Shown here: piece after piece, positions 16,796-24,825 of the stretch | Layout of the letters: every line of letters begins with the position of its first letter | Numbering within the stretch: the stretch's first letter is position 1 | NCBI GenBank assembly: GCA_001464165.1 | Contig: LNEX01000337.1 | Location: 1 to 45,643 of the forward strand | Direction of reading: 5' to 3' | DNA from: a bacterium Ga0077546 | GTDB lineage: Bacteria; Cyanobacteriota; Vampirovibrionia; Obscuribacterales; Obscuribacteraceae | DNA: 45,643 nt | Notes under the pieces: model-generated | The model's input: only the letters and a program-made list of their open reading frames with translations | The model's database searches: none | Told to the model about the DNA's origin: nothing | Made by a program: the position numbers and the translations under genes

Positions 16796-17767
16796 TCAGT
16801 GCCGCCATTGCCCTGGTCTATTGCGCATCTCTTGGTCGTGGCGCAGAGAGGCCGGGTCGGTGACTGGAATAGCCGATGTCCATTTGATTCCCTCTTGCAT
16901 GCCCGTGCGAATGTGCTCTCTGTACTCAGTGTTCGAAGGGCGATGTTGATAGATGGTTTGCTTCAAGGCCCGCTCAAGATCGGCTGCTGAAGCGTCAGCG
17001 TTGAGCTGTGCCAAAACTTGTCCGCCGGTGCCAAATTCGTTCGGGGTAACGAAGACATAGCCACGGGCAATGCTGACACCGCTAAGGGCACTCAGTTCAT
17101 TTCTTGTTGCCGAGGTATAGGTCAGCCTGCCGATTAGTTCGCTGCGCCAAGAAAGAGGAGCCAGCTTCTTTTCCATTGCCTGCCGCTCTTGCGAACGGTC
17201 GCTGACAACAATGGCCAGCGGCAATTTGTCGGCTGCGGCAACGTTGAGGCCTAGGCGCACAGTTGCTACCACCGGTAGGTTCTGGTTTTCTCCGCGACCA
17301 GAATAACGCTTGGCTATATCATCTAGGCCTAGCGCCATCTCGTGTGCATCTCTATATTGCCAGCTTGGTTCGCGGCTTCCTCTGGTGAGTGGTCGGCCGT
17401 TGGGGTCGAGAATTACAAAAAGAGTATTCTCTAAGGCAGCGCCGGGGCGCCAGTACGATTTTAGAACTTCCGCTTCACTGGCGCTTTCGTAGGTCATTAA
17501 GCGCACACATACAAATTTTCTTGAGGCGGCGACAACTTCAGGCGAAGACAGGTAACTCCCGTCAGCTCTTTGTTTGCCTGGTCACCAGACGCCAGGCACG
17601 CCGCTGCAATTGGGGGCGCCAGAGAAGAGTAAAATTGGCTTGCCTGTTTGCCTTGCTTCTTCAAGACCTTGCTGCCATGTTGGTATCCAGCCAATTGTTG
17701 TTGCCGCCAGTGATGCTTGGGGCAGCAAAAAGGCGAACAAAAGCAGCACACGTGTTGATAATTTCAT
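16796..17767 (-). CDS. Exported thioredoxin-fold protein interrupted by one in-frame TGA
   Basis: The stretch 17582-17767 encodes a signal peptide (TRVLLLFAFLLPQASLA) and the start of a thioredoxin fold (IGWIPTWQQGLEEARQTGKP, ILLFSGAPNCSGVPGVW). It then meets TGA at 17584-17582. The same frame continues without interruption to 16796 (236 residues from the first GTG at 17506, more from the TGA), beginning PGKQRADGSYLSSPEVVAAS and KFVCVRLMTYE, then LFVILDPNGRPL, a typical thioredoxin-fold strand, and a second related half. So this is one gene of about 323 codons with a single stop codon, either broken, mis-sequenced or recoded. The SD is GAGGAAA. The usual CxxC is absent; one Cys lies in PNCSG. 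Confidence 0.7.
17539..17584 (-). other. In-frame UGA with a SECIS-like hairpin downstream (candidate recoding site)
   Basis: Downstream of the TGA (17584-17582) the minus strand can form GACGGG-AGTTA-CCTGTC (17563-17547), a 6-bp stem with one G-U pair and a 5-nt loop. An outer 5-bp stem, CAGGC/GCCTG (17580-17576 with 17543-17539), encloses it. The loop guanine followed by U lies 25 nt after the UGA. Bacterial SECIS elements are short stem-loops at about this distance with a G early in the apical loop. Stems this small arise often by chance. Confidence 0.3.
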
Positions 17768-17895
17768 GGCAAAGTTTTCCTCGGCAGCATCCTAGTATTC
17801 TCTAGGCTCCTCTAGTTTTCTCTAGTTTTCCATACAATATTGGAGAAATTATGGATTTTTCAAGGGCTCAAAGACAATCAACCGATTAAAGACCC

Positions 17896-19074
17896 TCATG
17901 GCCTCTGAATTGCCCACCAAAGAAAATAGAGTATAGAAATTACGAGTATTGCAAAAAGAGTAATTTTGATCCAGCTGTAGGGCCGCTCCCCTTGCACTTC
18001 TCCGGTGCGGGCGTTAACGACTACTTGATAAAGTTTGTTTTGCAGGTGGTAGGCGCCAACGTAGACCGGAAGCAAAATATGCTTAAAAGTAATGGCAGAG
18101 TGCTGGGTTTGTACTGAGAATATTTGCTGCTCATCACCACCGATCTGGCGGTGAATATCATTTGCGATTATTCCAGACATGACACTCTGAGCCCTTTCAA
18201 AGCCCTCAGCTAAAGTTACCTGATAGCGCTCAGCTTTGTAGCCCGCCAGGAAAGCCGGATCGTATGGCTTGAGTTCTGGTAAATCCCAGGGCTCCAGCTC
18301 AGCCAGGGCACGGGCTGGTAGTGACTTGGTGCCAGCAATCAAGACGTCATCAAACCAACGGGTCACTGTACCGGCAACCGGATACCAAGCCGTTCTGCGC
18401 ACTTGTCGGCTGGCTTGTACCTGATTGCCATTCGAATCGGTCTGCGTGTAATATTCGGTTTCGTAGTAGTACTGGCCACGTTGGCCAGTATAGTGGCTGA
18501 CGGTGTACGAATCATAAGTCCAAAATGGAATGTATACACCGGAGATGCCGCCAGGCACAGCAAAGCGTTTTAAGGCATCGGGAGCAAACCAGCGGCTAGC
18601 GATCCACTTTTTGATGGCATCAGTGGCGGCAGCTTTTTCTACGCGAAAGGGAAGAACTGCAGCCGGTGCCACTATTGGATCTGGCGATTTTGCCTGGGCC
18701 ACGAGGGCTGTACCACAGAAGCTGCATTGGCTCGCCGTGACAGGTGGCGTGAAAGTCACTTTAGCGCCACAGCCCTTGCAGTCAACTTCAAGTGTGTCGG
18801 CCGCTAAATCTGTTAACTGCTCCGGCAGAAGTTTTAAGTAGCGCTCGTAATCACATTCGACGATAGCTTCTTTGCTCTCGGCAATTGATTCTTTGTGCTG
18901 ACAGAAGTTGCAGGTGAGGGCACCATCTTTGGGCTCAAAGAGCAAATCGGCACCACATCCGGGGCATCTGTAGCGGCGTACTTTTTCTATTGAAGTTTTC
19001 TCTGGTGAAATTTGCACTTCCGGAGTTTGCTCAAGCGAACTCTTGTTTTGTGTGTCTCTCTCTGGTGACTTCAT
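17896..19074 (-). CDS. Membrane-anchored protein with two zinc ribbons
   Basis: A 392-residue protein. Two zinc ribbons lie at the N-terminus: YRCPGCGADL with CNFCQHK, and CKGCGAKV with CSFCGTAL. A beta-rich domain follows (GVYIPFWTYDSYTVSHY, YYYETEYYT), then a region with ARALAELEPWDL and HILLPVYVGAYHLQNKLY, and a C-terminal membrane helix (ITLFAILVISILYFLWWAI). Databases often mislabel this family as primosomal protein N'-like because of the ribbons. It has no helicase motifs. The ATG at 19074 overlaps the stop of the upstream gene (ATGA), so the two are translationally coupled. Cellular role unknown. Confidence 0.82.
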   Translation of the reverse strand: MKSPERDTQNKSSLEQTPEVQISPEKTSIEKVRRYRCPGCGADLLFEPKDGALTCNFCQHKESIAESKEAIVECDYERYLKLLPEQLTDLAADTLEVDCKGCGAKVTFTPPVTASQCSFCGTALVAQAKSPDPIVAPAAVLPFRVEKAAATDAIKKWIASRWFAPDALKRFAVPGGISGVYIPFWTYDSYTVSHYTGQRGQYYYETEYYTQTDSNGNQVQASRQVRRTAWYPVAGTVTRWFDDVLIAGTKSLPARALAELEPWDLPELKPYDPAFLAGYKAERYQVTLAEGFERAQSVMSGIIANDIHRQIGGDEQQIFSVQTQHSAITFKHILLPVYVGAYHLQNKLYQVVVNARTGEVQGERPYSWIKITLFAILVISILYFLWWAIQRP

Positions 19075-19859
19075 CTGCCTTTCACCTTCTTTAGTACCAG
19101 CCAATTACTTTGTCTATATGTCTTCGATCTATCTAGGCCAATCGTAATAGTTTTACCGGTGGTGGCATGGCGATACCAGCCTTCGTCCCAGGCGCCCATG
19201 TCGAAGTATAGCGCCTCTGCTACACCCAAGGCCGCAAGGTCAGTGTTGAAGGTGCTAAACGTAATTGCTTTATCGCTTTCAAAGATTTTAAAAGTACCTT
19301 GCTTTGTTAGGCTTATAGCCCGACGCTGAAATTTGCTCTGATCCCGAAATATAGCTGGGTTGCCGTTGTGTACAATTAGAAATTGCTGGAACAAGGAACC
19401 TCTGGCTTTCTGTACCGATTCTAGAAATGACTGCGTTAGTGTTGCGCCTTTATTGGTGGAGAGCAATTTGCCTTGGCCATTCTCAATTACCATGGCACCA
19501 CCTAGTTCATGGTTAATGGCATTGGCATTGCCGATCGTTCCATCGCTGATATAGACGCCATCAATTTTATTGTCGTGCCCGGTAAAGGCTGCGGGAATGC
19601 AAAAGACGATGTCGTTATCTGCTTTAGAAGGTCGCTTCGTGCGAAAATCGAAGACAAATTTTTCTTGTGGGAAAAGCTGATATACAACTCCGCTTTTAGC
19701 CGTGACGCTCGTTGGAGTAATGCCTTTGATGCTTTCGTTGTTTCTGTTGTTTGTGTTGTTATTGCTGCTTTTGTTGCTGTCGGCATCGGCAGCGTGTCCA
19801 GGGCTTATGATTGCCAGGCACAATACAAGAATGATTGTTGTGTTAATTGCTCTAAACAT
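19071..19859 (-). CDS. Exported phosphodiester-glycosidase-like (NAGPA/DUF2233-like) protein
   Basis: A 262-residue protein with a signal peptide (TTIILVLCLAIISPGHA) and an Asn/Ser-rich linker (SNKSSNNNTNNRNN). The body matches the phosphodiester glycosidase fold in outline: an early Ala/Asn-rich segment (GNANAINHELGGAMVI), a conserved arginine segment (FQRRAISLTKQGTFKIF), and the late helix-strand LAALGVAEALYFDMGAW, where the family has the ALNLDGG turn. Here the turn reads FDMG, so catalysis is uncertain. I chose the ATG at 19859 over a TTG one codon earlier. It is translationally coupled to the zinc-ribbon gene downstream. Confidence 0.7.
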   Translation of the reverse strand: MFRAINTTIILVLCLAIISPGHAADADSNKSSNNNTNNRNNESIKGITPTSVTAKSGVVYQLFPQEKFVFDFRTKRPSKADNDIVFCIPAAFTGHDNKIDGVYISDGTIGNANAINHELGGAMVIENGQGKLLSTNKGATLTQSFLESVQKARGSLFQQFLIVHNGNPAIFRDQSKFQRRAISLTKQGTFKIFESDKAITFSTFNTDLAALGVAEALYFDMGAWDEGWYRHATTGKTITIGLDRSKTYRQSNWLVLKKVKGR

Positions 19860-20014
19860 CAAAAACTCTCATGGCAATAAAGTCGACCGGCCATTCAGAT
19901 TACCTGGCCAGACAATGGTACACAATTATAATGGTTGTAAACTAAAGTTTTGGTGCCGTGGCAGCTAAGCATATCTTTTTAAGCTTGAGCAAGCCCGACT
20001 TACCGTGCACATGG

Positions 20015-20599
20015 TTACATCTTGTCGTAAATTGCGTTTTTCTCTTGCTCTGTCAACTCTCTGCCTAGGTCGCGGAGTTTATAGCGATGGCCTTGTTCTC
20101 CAGATGGCAAACGACCACTAGTGTCCCAGTCGGCTCCGCGGATTCCCACGAAAACTTTATAGGGCAGCTCGTGTTTGCAAGTTGACGTTATAATTGCGAC
20201 AGCATTCTCAATGCCAAGTGTTTTGCTAGCGTCAAATGTATACCAGCTTGGAGTGTCAATTTGAGTTGAGTTCCTCACCGATTGGAAGCCAGCAACGGCA
20301 ATTGGTCTTAATCGTTCGTGAAGCGTCTCACTGGTCTCTCCATCCTTCAGCTGTATCTGTTGCGTCCTACTAAAACTCAATTTCTCAAAGGTTTCGCTAG
20401 ACGGAGTATCAGTTAAGGTTGGTGCTTCACCGAATTGTCTATCCAATGTGCGCTGAGCAATGTTTAGTGCCCCGACTTTACCAGAATTTAAGTCCGATGC
20501 TGAAGGCGTACGCATTTCGGTGAAACTTTCCGCTGCCGGATTGTAGAATCCGGTTGATGTGGAGTCCACTTTTGTCGATGGCTTGTCTAGTTCTTTCAT
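20015..20599 (-). CDS. Soluble protein of unknown function
   Basis: A 194-residue protein without signal peptide or membrane helix. A Ser/Thr-rich, probably disordered N-terminus (1-75) precedes a compact domain with WYTFDASKTLGIENAVAIIT and CKHELPYKVFVGIRGADWD. The charged C-terminal part (YKLRDLGRELTEQEKN) looks helical. I recognise no family. AAGGAC lies about 10 nt before the ATG. It is divergent from the small frameshifted gene at 20830. Confidence 0.65.
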   Translation of the reverse strand: MKELDKPSTKVDSTSTGFYNPAAESFTEMRTPSASDLNSGKVGALNIAQRTLDRQFGEAPTLTDTPSSETFEKLSFSRTQQIQLKDGETSETLHERLRPIAVAGFQSVRNSTQIDTPSWYTFDASKTLGIENAVAIITSTCKHELPYKVFVGIRGADWDTSGRLPSGEQGHRYKLRDLGRELTEQEKNAIYDKM

Positions 20600-20661
20600 A
20601 GGATCACTGTCCTTGAAGGTTCAAGCTCAATCAATATACCCAGAAAGGGGAGTGTGCCAGT

Positions 20662-20687
20662 GTAAGCTCACTCGCTTACCGTATAAT
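20662..20687 (+). promoter_or_regulatory. Inverted repeat abutting a TATAAT box
   Basis: GTAAGC-TCACTC-GCTTAC (20662-20679) is a perfect 6-bp dyad with a 6-nt centre. TATAAT follows two bases later (20682-20687). The dyad covers the spacer and -35 zone, as an operator would. It points toward the gene at 20830, about 140 bases away. No good -35 is visible. Confidence 0.4.
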
Positions 20688-20829
20688 CGCGGTTAGTCGG
20701 GTTTGGAGGGGTAAGAGTCAGCTTTGCTGAAAGTCACTGTCTTGTCATCTTTACACGCAATTTCCAATACTGAATTGATGCCTGACCACCCTTTGATTCT
20801 AACTAAGTGCGGGACCCGGTTGCAAACAC

Positions 20830-21095
20830 ATGAATGACCCATTTGATGATCTCCGTGATGCCTGGTGCCAAACCGCTAAAGCTCTTAGTGAAGCATTCCT
20901 TTACGACAATCAATTACCAATTGACGAAATCACCAGACAATTTGAAGCAGCAGCACTCGCGCCGAGTGGAACCGAGTGCACTCCCAGGCTAAGGACAAAG
21001 AGCTTGCCGCCGCAGAATTGCTATGTCGGAGGCTTTTAGAAGAATTCAGATCTGCTTGTCCAGGGCTGGATGCAATGGATGACAAGAAAGTATAA
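20830..21095 (+). pseudogene. Small helical protein gene with an apparent 1-base frameshift
   Basis: The first frame starts MNDPFDDLRDAWCQTAKALS and runs as an amphipathic helical protein to about 20960, then loses protein-like character and stops at 21039. From 20961 the -1 frame reads AEWNRVHSQAKDKELAAAEL followed by LCRRLLEEFRSACPGLDAMD, and stops at 21095. This is an equally protein-like helical continuation. Joining the two gives about 88 residues. A lost base near 20950-20960 explains it most simply; programmed -1 shifting is possible but no slippery heptamer is evident. No family is recognised. Confidence 0.5.
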
Positions 21096-21166
21096 CGCAT
21101 GCTCTCTATCTAACATGCTTCTGGTCGTTCGCTGTTTGCGAACAGCGAACTGCGCTTTCGTGAATA

Positions 21167-22402
21167 TTATTCTGGGGTAACATCAAACCTTAGAGTCATT
21201 TGCTGCGGCGTAGTGATGTCGTTGAAGGAACCGCTAACAGAACCCTCTTCAAGCCGTGTTACCTTTCCGGTAAATTTGATGGTGCCGATAGCAAGCGCAA
21301 CCGGGCGATTGTCTTTATAGTGATCCACAAGCCGTTGTTTGGCGCCCTCGCTCATTTCGTCTTGATTTACTATGAATTTAAATTGAGTGCTTTCTGTTGG
21401 CTCAAGGTAGGGTGGGCGCACTTTTCCTAGTTTGAAATCTGTATCTCTATCAAACATGACAACATCGACTCTTTCAGAAGTTCGATTAGTGCCCAAAAGT
21501 TCAAGGACGTCTGTTCGAGGCATGGGCTTTACTTTTCGCACTTGGCTTTCGTGTTTGGGTTTTGCGCCTAACCATTCTCCCTTTGCCGAGTAGCTCATTG
21601 AGCGGGGTAAGCCAGCTGCGTTGGCAAAGCGATCTAGTACACGCTTAAGTGCTTTAGCGGCATTTTCAATTTTATTGACGTCATTCCAGTCATTAATGGA
21701 AATTCCAGGCACTCTAAAGTCACCGCTCTGGATTTCTGCTGTCGCTCCGCTGAATCTTTTAGACTTGAGACTAGCTCCCTCGAATCGTTTAAACCCTACA
21801 AACAATGCTACTGGTGGCTTTATGTGTAGTGCTTCTAGGGCGCAACTATAAGACCAAACTGCGCGAATAATATCATCATCAAAGTTGTCAGCGAAGATCG
21901 TAAAATGCTCGTCTGTAGCTACTTCTCGAATTGATTCTAGTTGGCCGGATCTAAATACTTGCACTGTTCCTGCAAGCTTGCTTTCAGTTTTAAATTGCTT
22001 GACTGTTTGATATCCGTCAAAGTTTATGCGTCCAACAAATTCATCGACTCTTTCTACTGGAGGTAGGAAAGCTTCGTGGTGGCGTATGTCTTCGAGATCA
22101 AGTTCTATTGATTTTTGAAAAGGAACCAAGTGAATAACCACTATTGGTCCTGGGTTGAAATCTTTTTCAATGATTTTATCAATGACTTGGTGACGCTTTT
22201 CGCGCCAAGCTTCAATCGTGCTTATGTCAAAAGATAGTTCTTGAGCCAGCCTCTCGCTCACCCAGAGCCTAGAGAGAACGCCAACGGGTAGGCTCAGTCG
22301 AGTCGCAACTTCGGTTAGCCCTGCCAGCAGTCTCTCGTCTGCTCTAAATTGAACTAGCCCACTTTTTGATTCAGCTTTCCTTGCACTTGAGTCATTTGTC
22401 AT
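21167..22402 (-). CDS. Protein of unknown function with a ribbon-helix-helix-like N-terminus
   Basis: A 411-residue soluble protein. The N-terminus (VQFRADERLLAGLTEVATRL, then SLPVGVLSRLWVSERLA) resembles a ribbon-helix-helix or MetJ/Arc-type DNA-binding segment. The body includes PGPIVVIHLVPFQKSIELDL, a pattern like the segment after AlbA_2 domains in some accessory proteins, and a beta-rich C-terminus (ALAIGTIKFTGKVTRLEEGS). No nuclease or ATPase motif is seen. GGAGAA precedes the ATG by 9 nt. It is divergent from a predicted winged-helix/nucleotidyltransferase pair, so a role in regulation or host defence is possible but unproven. Confidence 0.65.
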   Translation of the reverse strand: MTNDSSARKAESKSGLVQFRADERLLAGLTEVATRLSLPVGVLSRLWVSERLAQELSFDISTIEAWREKRHQVIDKIIEKDFNPGPIVVIHLVPFQKSIELDLEDIRHHEAFLPPVERVDEFVGRINFDGYQTVKQFKTESKLAGTVQVFRSGQLESIREVATDEHFTIFADNFDDDIIRAVWSYSCALEALHIKPPVALFVGFKRFEGASLKSKRFSGATAEIQSGDFRVPGISINDWNDVNKIENAAKALKRVLDRFANAAGLPRSMSYSAKGEWLGAKPKHESQVRKVKPMPRTDVLELLGTNRTSERVDVVMFDRDTDFKLGKVRPPYLEPTESTQFKFIVNQDEMSEGAKQRLVDHYKDNRPVALAIGTIKFTGKVTRLEEGSVSGSFNDITTPQQMTLRFDVTPE

Positions 22403-22580
22403 ACGAAAAATTCTCCGCGTATGGAGATATCATACAGATTAATCTATCTCTTGGCTAGTCTTGTCTTGTTATTTATTGCTGTAACTGTATTTTAGGGATT
22501 TTTGGCCGATTTCACTAATGTCTTCTATTTCGACTGGAGGTGTAGTGTGGAAGTTAACAGAATGCCATTTAATGGGAAAT

Positions 22581-22616
22581 TTGAGATTTTAATAATTTTG
22601 GGTATAATTACACTAT
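22581..22616 (+). promoter_or_regulatory. Sigma-70-type promoter giving a probably leaderless transcript
   Basis: TTGAGA (22581-22586), a 16-nt spacer and a perfect TATAAT (22603-22608). The ATG of the next gene is at 22617, only 8 nt after the -10 box. The expected start of transcription is at or within about 2 nt of the ATG. No Shine-Dalgarno fits between them. Confidence 0.7.
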
Positions 22617-23192
22617 ATGCTTTCTCTTAAACCACTAGACATTGCAGTTTTGCTAAAGATAATTGCCATTGAAAGTCCTGGAATAGCGACGGTCGGGGCG
22701 CAGGAATTGGCTTTTAAGCGATGGACCCCCGCAAGTCTGGCCGTGAGCATGTACTTGAATCCATCTGACGTTTATGCCGCCTTGCAGAGAGCGGGTAAGG
22801 CACGACTTTTTGATCCAAATAGAAGAGTAGTGAAAATACCGGCTCTTGAGGAGTTTGTATTTCATGGCCTCCAATATGTTTTTCTCGCAAACGAGGGTGC
22901 GCTTACTAGAGGCATGCCAACGTCGTTAGCGGCACCGCCTCTAGTTTTAACGCATTTTGACGAACCGGATCCTCCGCCAGTTTGGTCGCATCCGATGGGA
23001 ACCAAGCGAGGTTACTCAATAGAACCACTCTACAAACGAGCTGCTGACGCTGCTGCTGCCGATAGCAATTTCTATGAGCTACTTACCTTAATTGACGCTG
23101 TGCGAGAAGGTGGTCCGCGGGTGAAGAGCGTCGCTGTATTAGAATTGAAAAAGCGATTTAAAGCATATTCAGATAGAGTGAGCGGTAACTAG
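22617..23192 (+). CDS. Winged-helix-like regulator or antitoxin of a nucleotidyltransferase pair
   Basis: A 191-residue protein. The N-terminal 80 residues form a predicted winged helix (AVLLKIIAIES, TPASLAVSMYLNPSDVYAAL, then QRAGKARLFDPNRRVVKIP). The rest has a recurring set of motifs, EEFVFHGLQYVF, TRGMPTSLAAPPL and SIEPLYKRA, which I associate with regulators sitting beside AbiEii-like nucleotidyltransferases. The ATG lies where transcription should begin, so translation is probably leaderless. The partner gene starts 5 bases after the stop. Antitoxin or repressor function is inferred from context. Confidence 0.75.
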   Translation: MLSLKPLDIAVLLKIIAIESPGIATVGAQELAFKRWTPASLAVSMYLNPSDVYAALQRAGKARLFDPNRRVVKIPALEEFVFHGLQYVFLANEGALTRGMPTSLAAPPLVLTHFDEPDPPPVWSHPMGTKRGYSIEPLYKRAADAAAADSNFYELLTLIDAVREGGPRVKSVAVLELKKRFKAYSDRVSGN

Positions 23193-23197
23193 AAACA

Positions 23198-23884
23198 ATG
23201 GCACGACGAGATACTGTAATAGCAAGACTTGCTCAAACTGTTGATTTGCTGGGGAGCCTAGCAGATAGCTTTGTATTCGTGGGCGGTTCGGTGGCACCAC
23301 TATTAGTGACAGACCCAGCAGCAGCTGATGCGAGAAATACAAAAGACGTAGATGCAGTAGTTCAGGTGGCGACCCGGGGTGAATACCACAATATCGAGAA
23401 GCAGCTGGCGGCAGTCAATTTTCATTTAGATCCAAATGACAATGTTCTCTGCCGCTATAAAAACGGTGACCTTGTTCTGGACGTCATACCCTCTGCCGAG
23501 GATGTCCTTGGTTTTGGAAATAAATGGTTGAAGCAAGCTCCAGCGGCCCCTCTGGTGTATCTGCTTACCGCTCAAAAACCGATCAACATAATCAATGCGC
23601 CATTATTCATGTGTACAAAGTTCATTGCTTACAAAGATCGTGGAAAGTCCGAAGACAAGGACCTTGAAGATATTGTGGCCATTGTTGATGGACGACGTGA
23701 GCTGATGGGTGAACTTAAAGAGTCAGCTATTGAAATCAGAGAGTATATTGCCTTGTGCACTAGAGAGCTGCTTGCAAGCGATTTCCCTGAAAAGCTAGCC
23801 TGGTACCTTCCGCAGGATCGGGCTAGCGCTGACAGAGAACCCTTAGTCATGCAAAGATTCAGTTTGATGAGTGACCTGGTGTAG
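23198..23884 (+). CDS. Nucleotidyltransferase-fold protein (AbiEii-like toxin candidate)
   Basis: A 228-residue protein with the pol-beta-type nucleotidyltransferase signature. FVFVGGSVAPLL holds the GGS motif, NTKDVDAVVQ holds the paired metal-binding aspartates (DxD), and DLVLDVIPS supplies the third acidic residue. The C-terminal half is helical. This fits the AbiEii/AbiGii group, whose members modify tRNA or other targets as toxins in abortive-infection or addiction systems. It is co-transcribed with the upstream winged-helix gene (5-nt gap). All catalytic acids appear intact. Confidence 0.82.
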   Translation: MARRDTVIARLAQTVDLLGSLADSFVFVGGSVAPLLVTDPAAADARNTKDVDAVVQVATRGEYHNIEKQLAAVNFHLDPNDNVLCRYKNGDLVLDVIPSAEDVLGFGNKWLKQAPAAPLVYLLTAQKPINIINAPLFMCTKFIAYKDRGKSEDKDLEDIVAIVDGRRELMGELKESAIEIREYIALCTRELLASDFPEKLAWYLPQDRASADREPLVMQRFSLMSDLV

Positions 23885-23965
23885 ATGGTACTCAGTTGTG
23901 AATATAGGGCGTCAGTTAAGAGTCATTGTTGTGGTGCCATATCCGGTGCGAATAACAGCTCACTG

Positions 23966-24601
23966 TCACCGAGGCCTTGCAACAATCACAAGCGGCATGC
24001 CTTTGAATGCAACGGCTTCTCCTTTCAATGCGTCCGAAACGAAATTCGGAACTAGCCAGCCGTTAGCAGCGGTGTAAATATTTAAGCCTCGGGCAAGCAA
24101 CCCGTCTGAGGAGGCTCGGGCCAGAAGATCGTTTGACGCGACTTGGGTAAACCGATGAACAATGATGGCGATACGCTCAGCAAGGTCTTCTTTGCTAGCA
24201 AAGATCACATCAGTGGCGAACCCTTGGCCATCTCGTGTAGCAAACACCATATCAGGTGCACTAACCAAAACTCTGTCAACGGATGGATCGCGAAGCAATG
24301 GACCCAGCGGGCCGAAGCCCAAAGTATCGTCAAGTAGCTTTTGTAGTACCAAGCCCCTCTCAATCAGAGTAAGCGGCGCAGTATCCAAATTAACTAGCTG
24401 TCGTGCCATGGCTCTCAAGGCCGCATGCTCAGCTGGAGACAGTTTGGCGAAAAAAAGTGGATCAGAGAGATCTGGGTGGGCACTGTCTAAATTGTCAACA
24501 TCCAGCCATACTCTGGCCAATTCGGTTTTGAGTGCTTGTTTGCACTCTTCGACCGTTGCCCTCACGAGAGCGTCATTCTTAGCAAACATTTGGCTCACCA
24601 T
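23966..24601 (-). CDS. CpaF/TadA-like secretion ATPase N-terminal domain without ATPase core
   Basis: A 211-residue protein. LLDDTLGFGPLGPLLRDPSV and DRVLVSAPDMVFATRDGQG match the N-terminal domain of CpaF/TadA ATPases (typically GxGPLxxLLxDPxVxxI, then a VxxxxDG strand). ERIAIIVHRF and the late GLNIYTAANGW also follow that domain. It ends (MPLVIVARPR) just where CpaF would read TIRKF and enter the RecA-like core; no Walker A or B is present. Full CpaF proteins are about 450 residues. The nucleotidyltransferase pair lies immediately beyond, so an insertion or deletion may have removed the core, or the domain may act alone. A start at 24589 is also possible. Confidence 0.65.
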   Translation of the reverse strand: MVSQMFAKNDALVRATVEECKQALKTELARVWLDVDNLDSAHPDLSDPLFFAKLSPAEHAALRAMARQLVNLDTAPLTLIERGLVLQKLLDDTLGFGPLGPLLRDPSVDRVLVSAPDMVFATRDGQGFATDVIFASKEDLAERIAIIVHRFTQVASNDLLARASSDGLLARGLNIYTAANGWLVPNFVSDALKGEAVAFKGMPLVIVARPR

Positions 24602-24825
24602 CTCTTCGAAGAGCTATAGTCACAGTTATTTTCTCCACAGATGTATTTCCATCATATCAGCGTGCTTAGAGCAAGCCTTTTATGCGCGTACTAGAATCGT
24701 TGCCTCATGCCGCTCGCCTAAGGCATGCGCCCGATGATCCAGGGTTTCCCCCCTTGAGCTAGGGGCATAAAGAAGTATTGTGATGAAGTGCCATGCCGGA
24801 GAGTTTTCCCGTGAGGGCGGAAAAG

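Noticed and set aside
17497..17751. Alternative frame across the TGA of the thioredoxin-fold gene, suggesting a frameshift
   Set aside because: The protein-like sequence resumes in the original frame after the TGA, so no frameshift is needed.
24162..24737. 191-codon plus-strand open frame opposite the CpaF-like gene
   Set aside because: Ser-rich antisense shadow; the minus-strand frame has clear CpaF N-domain motifs.
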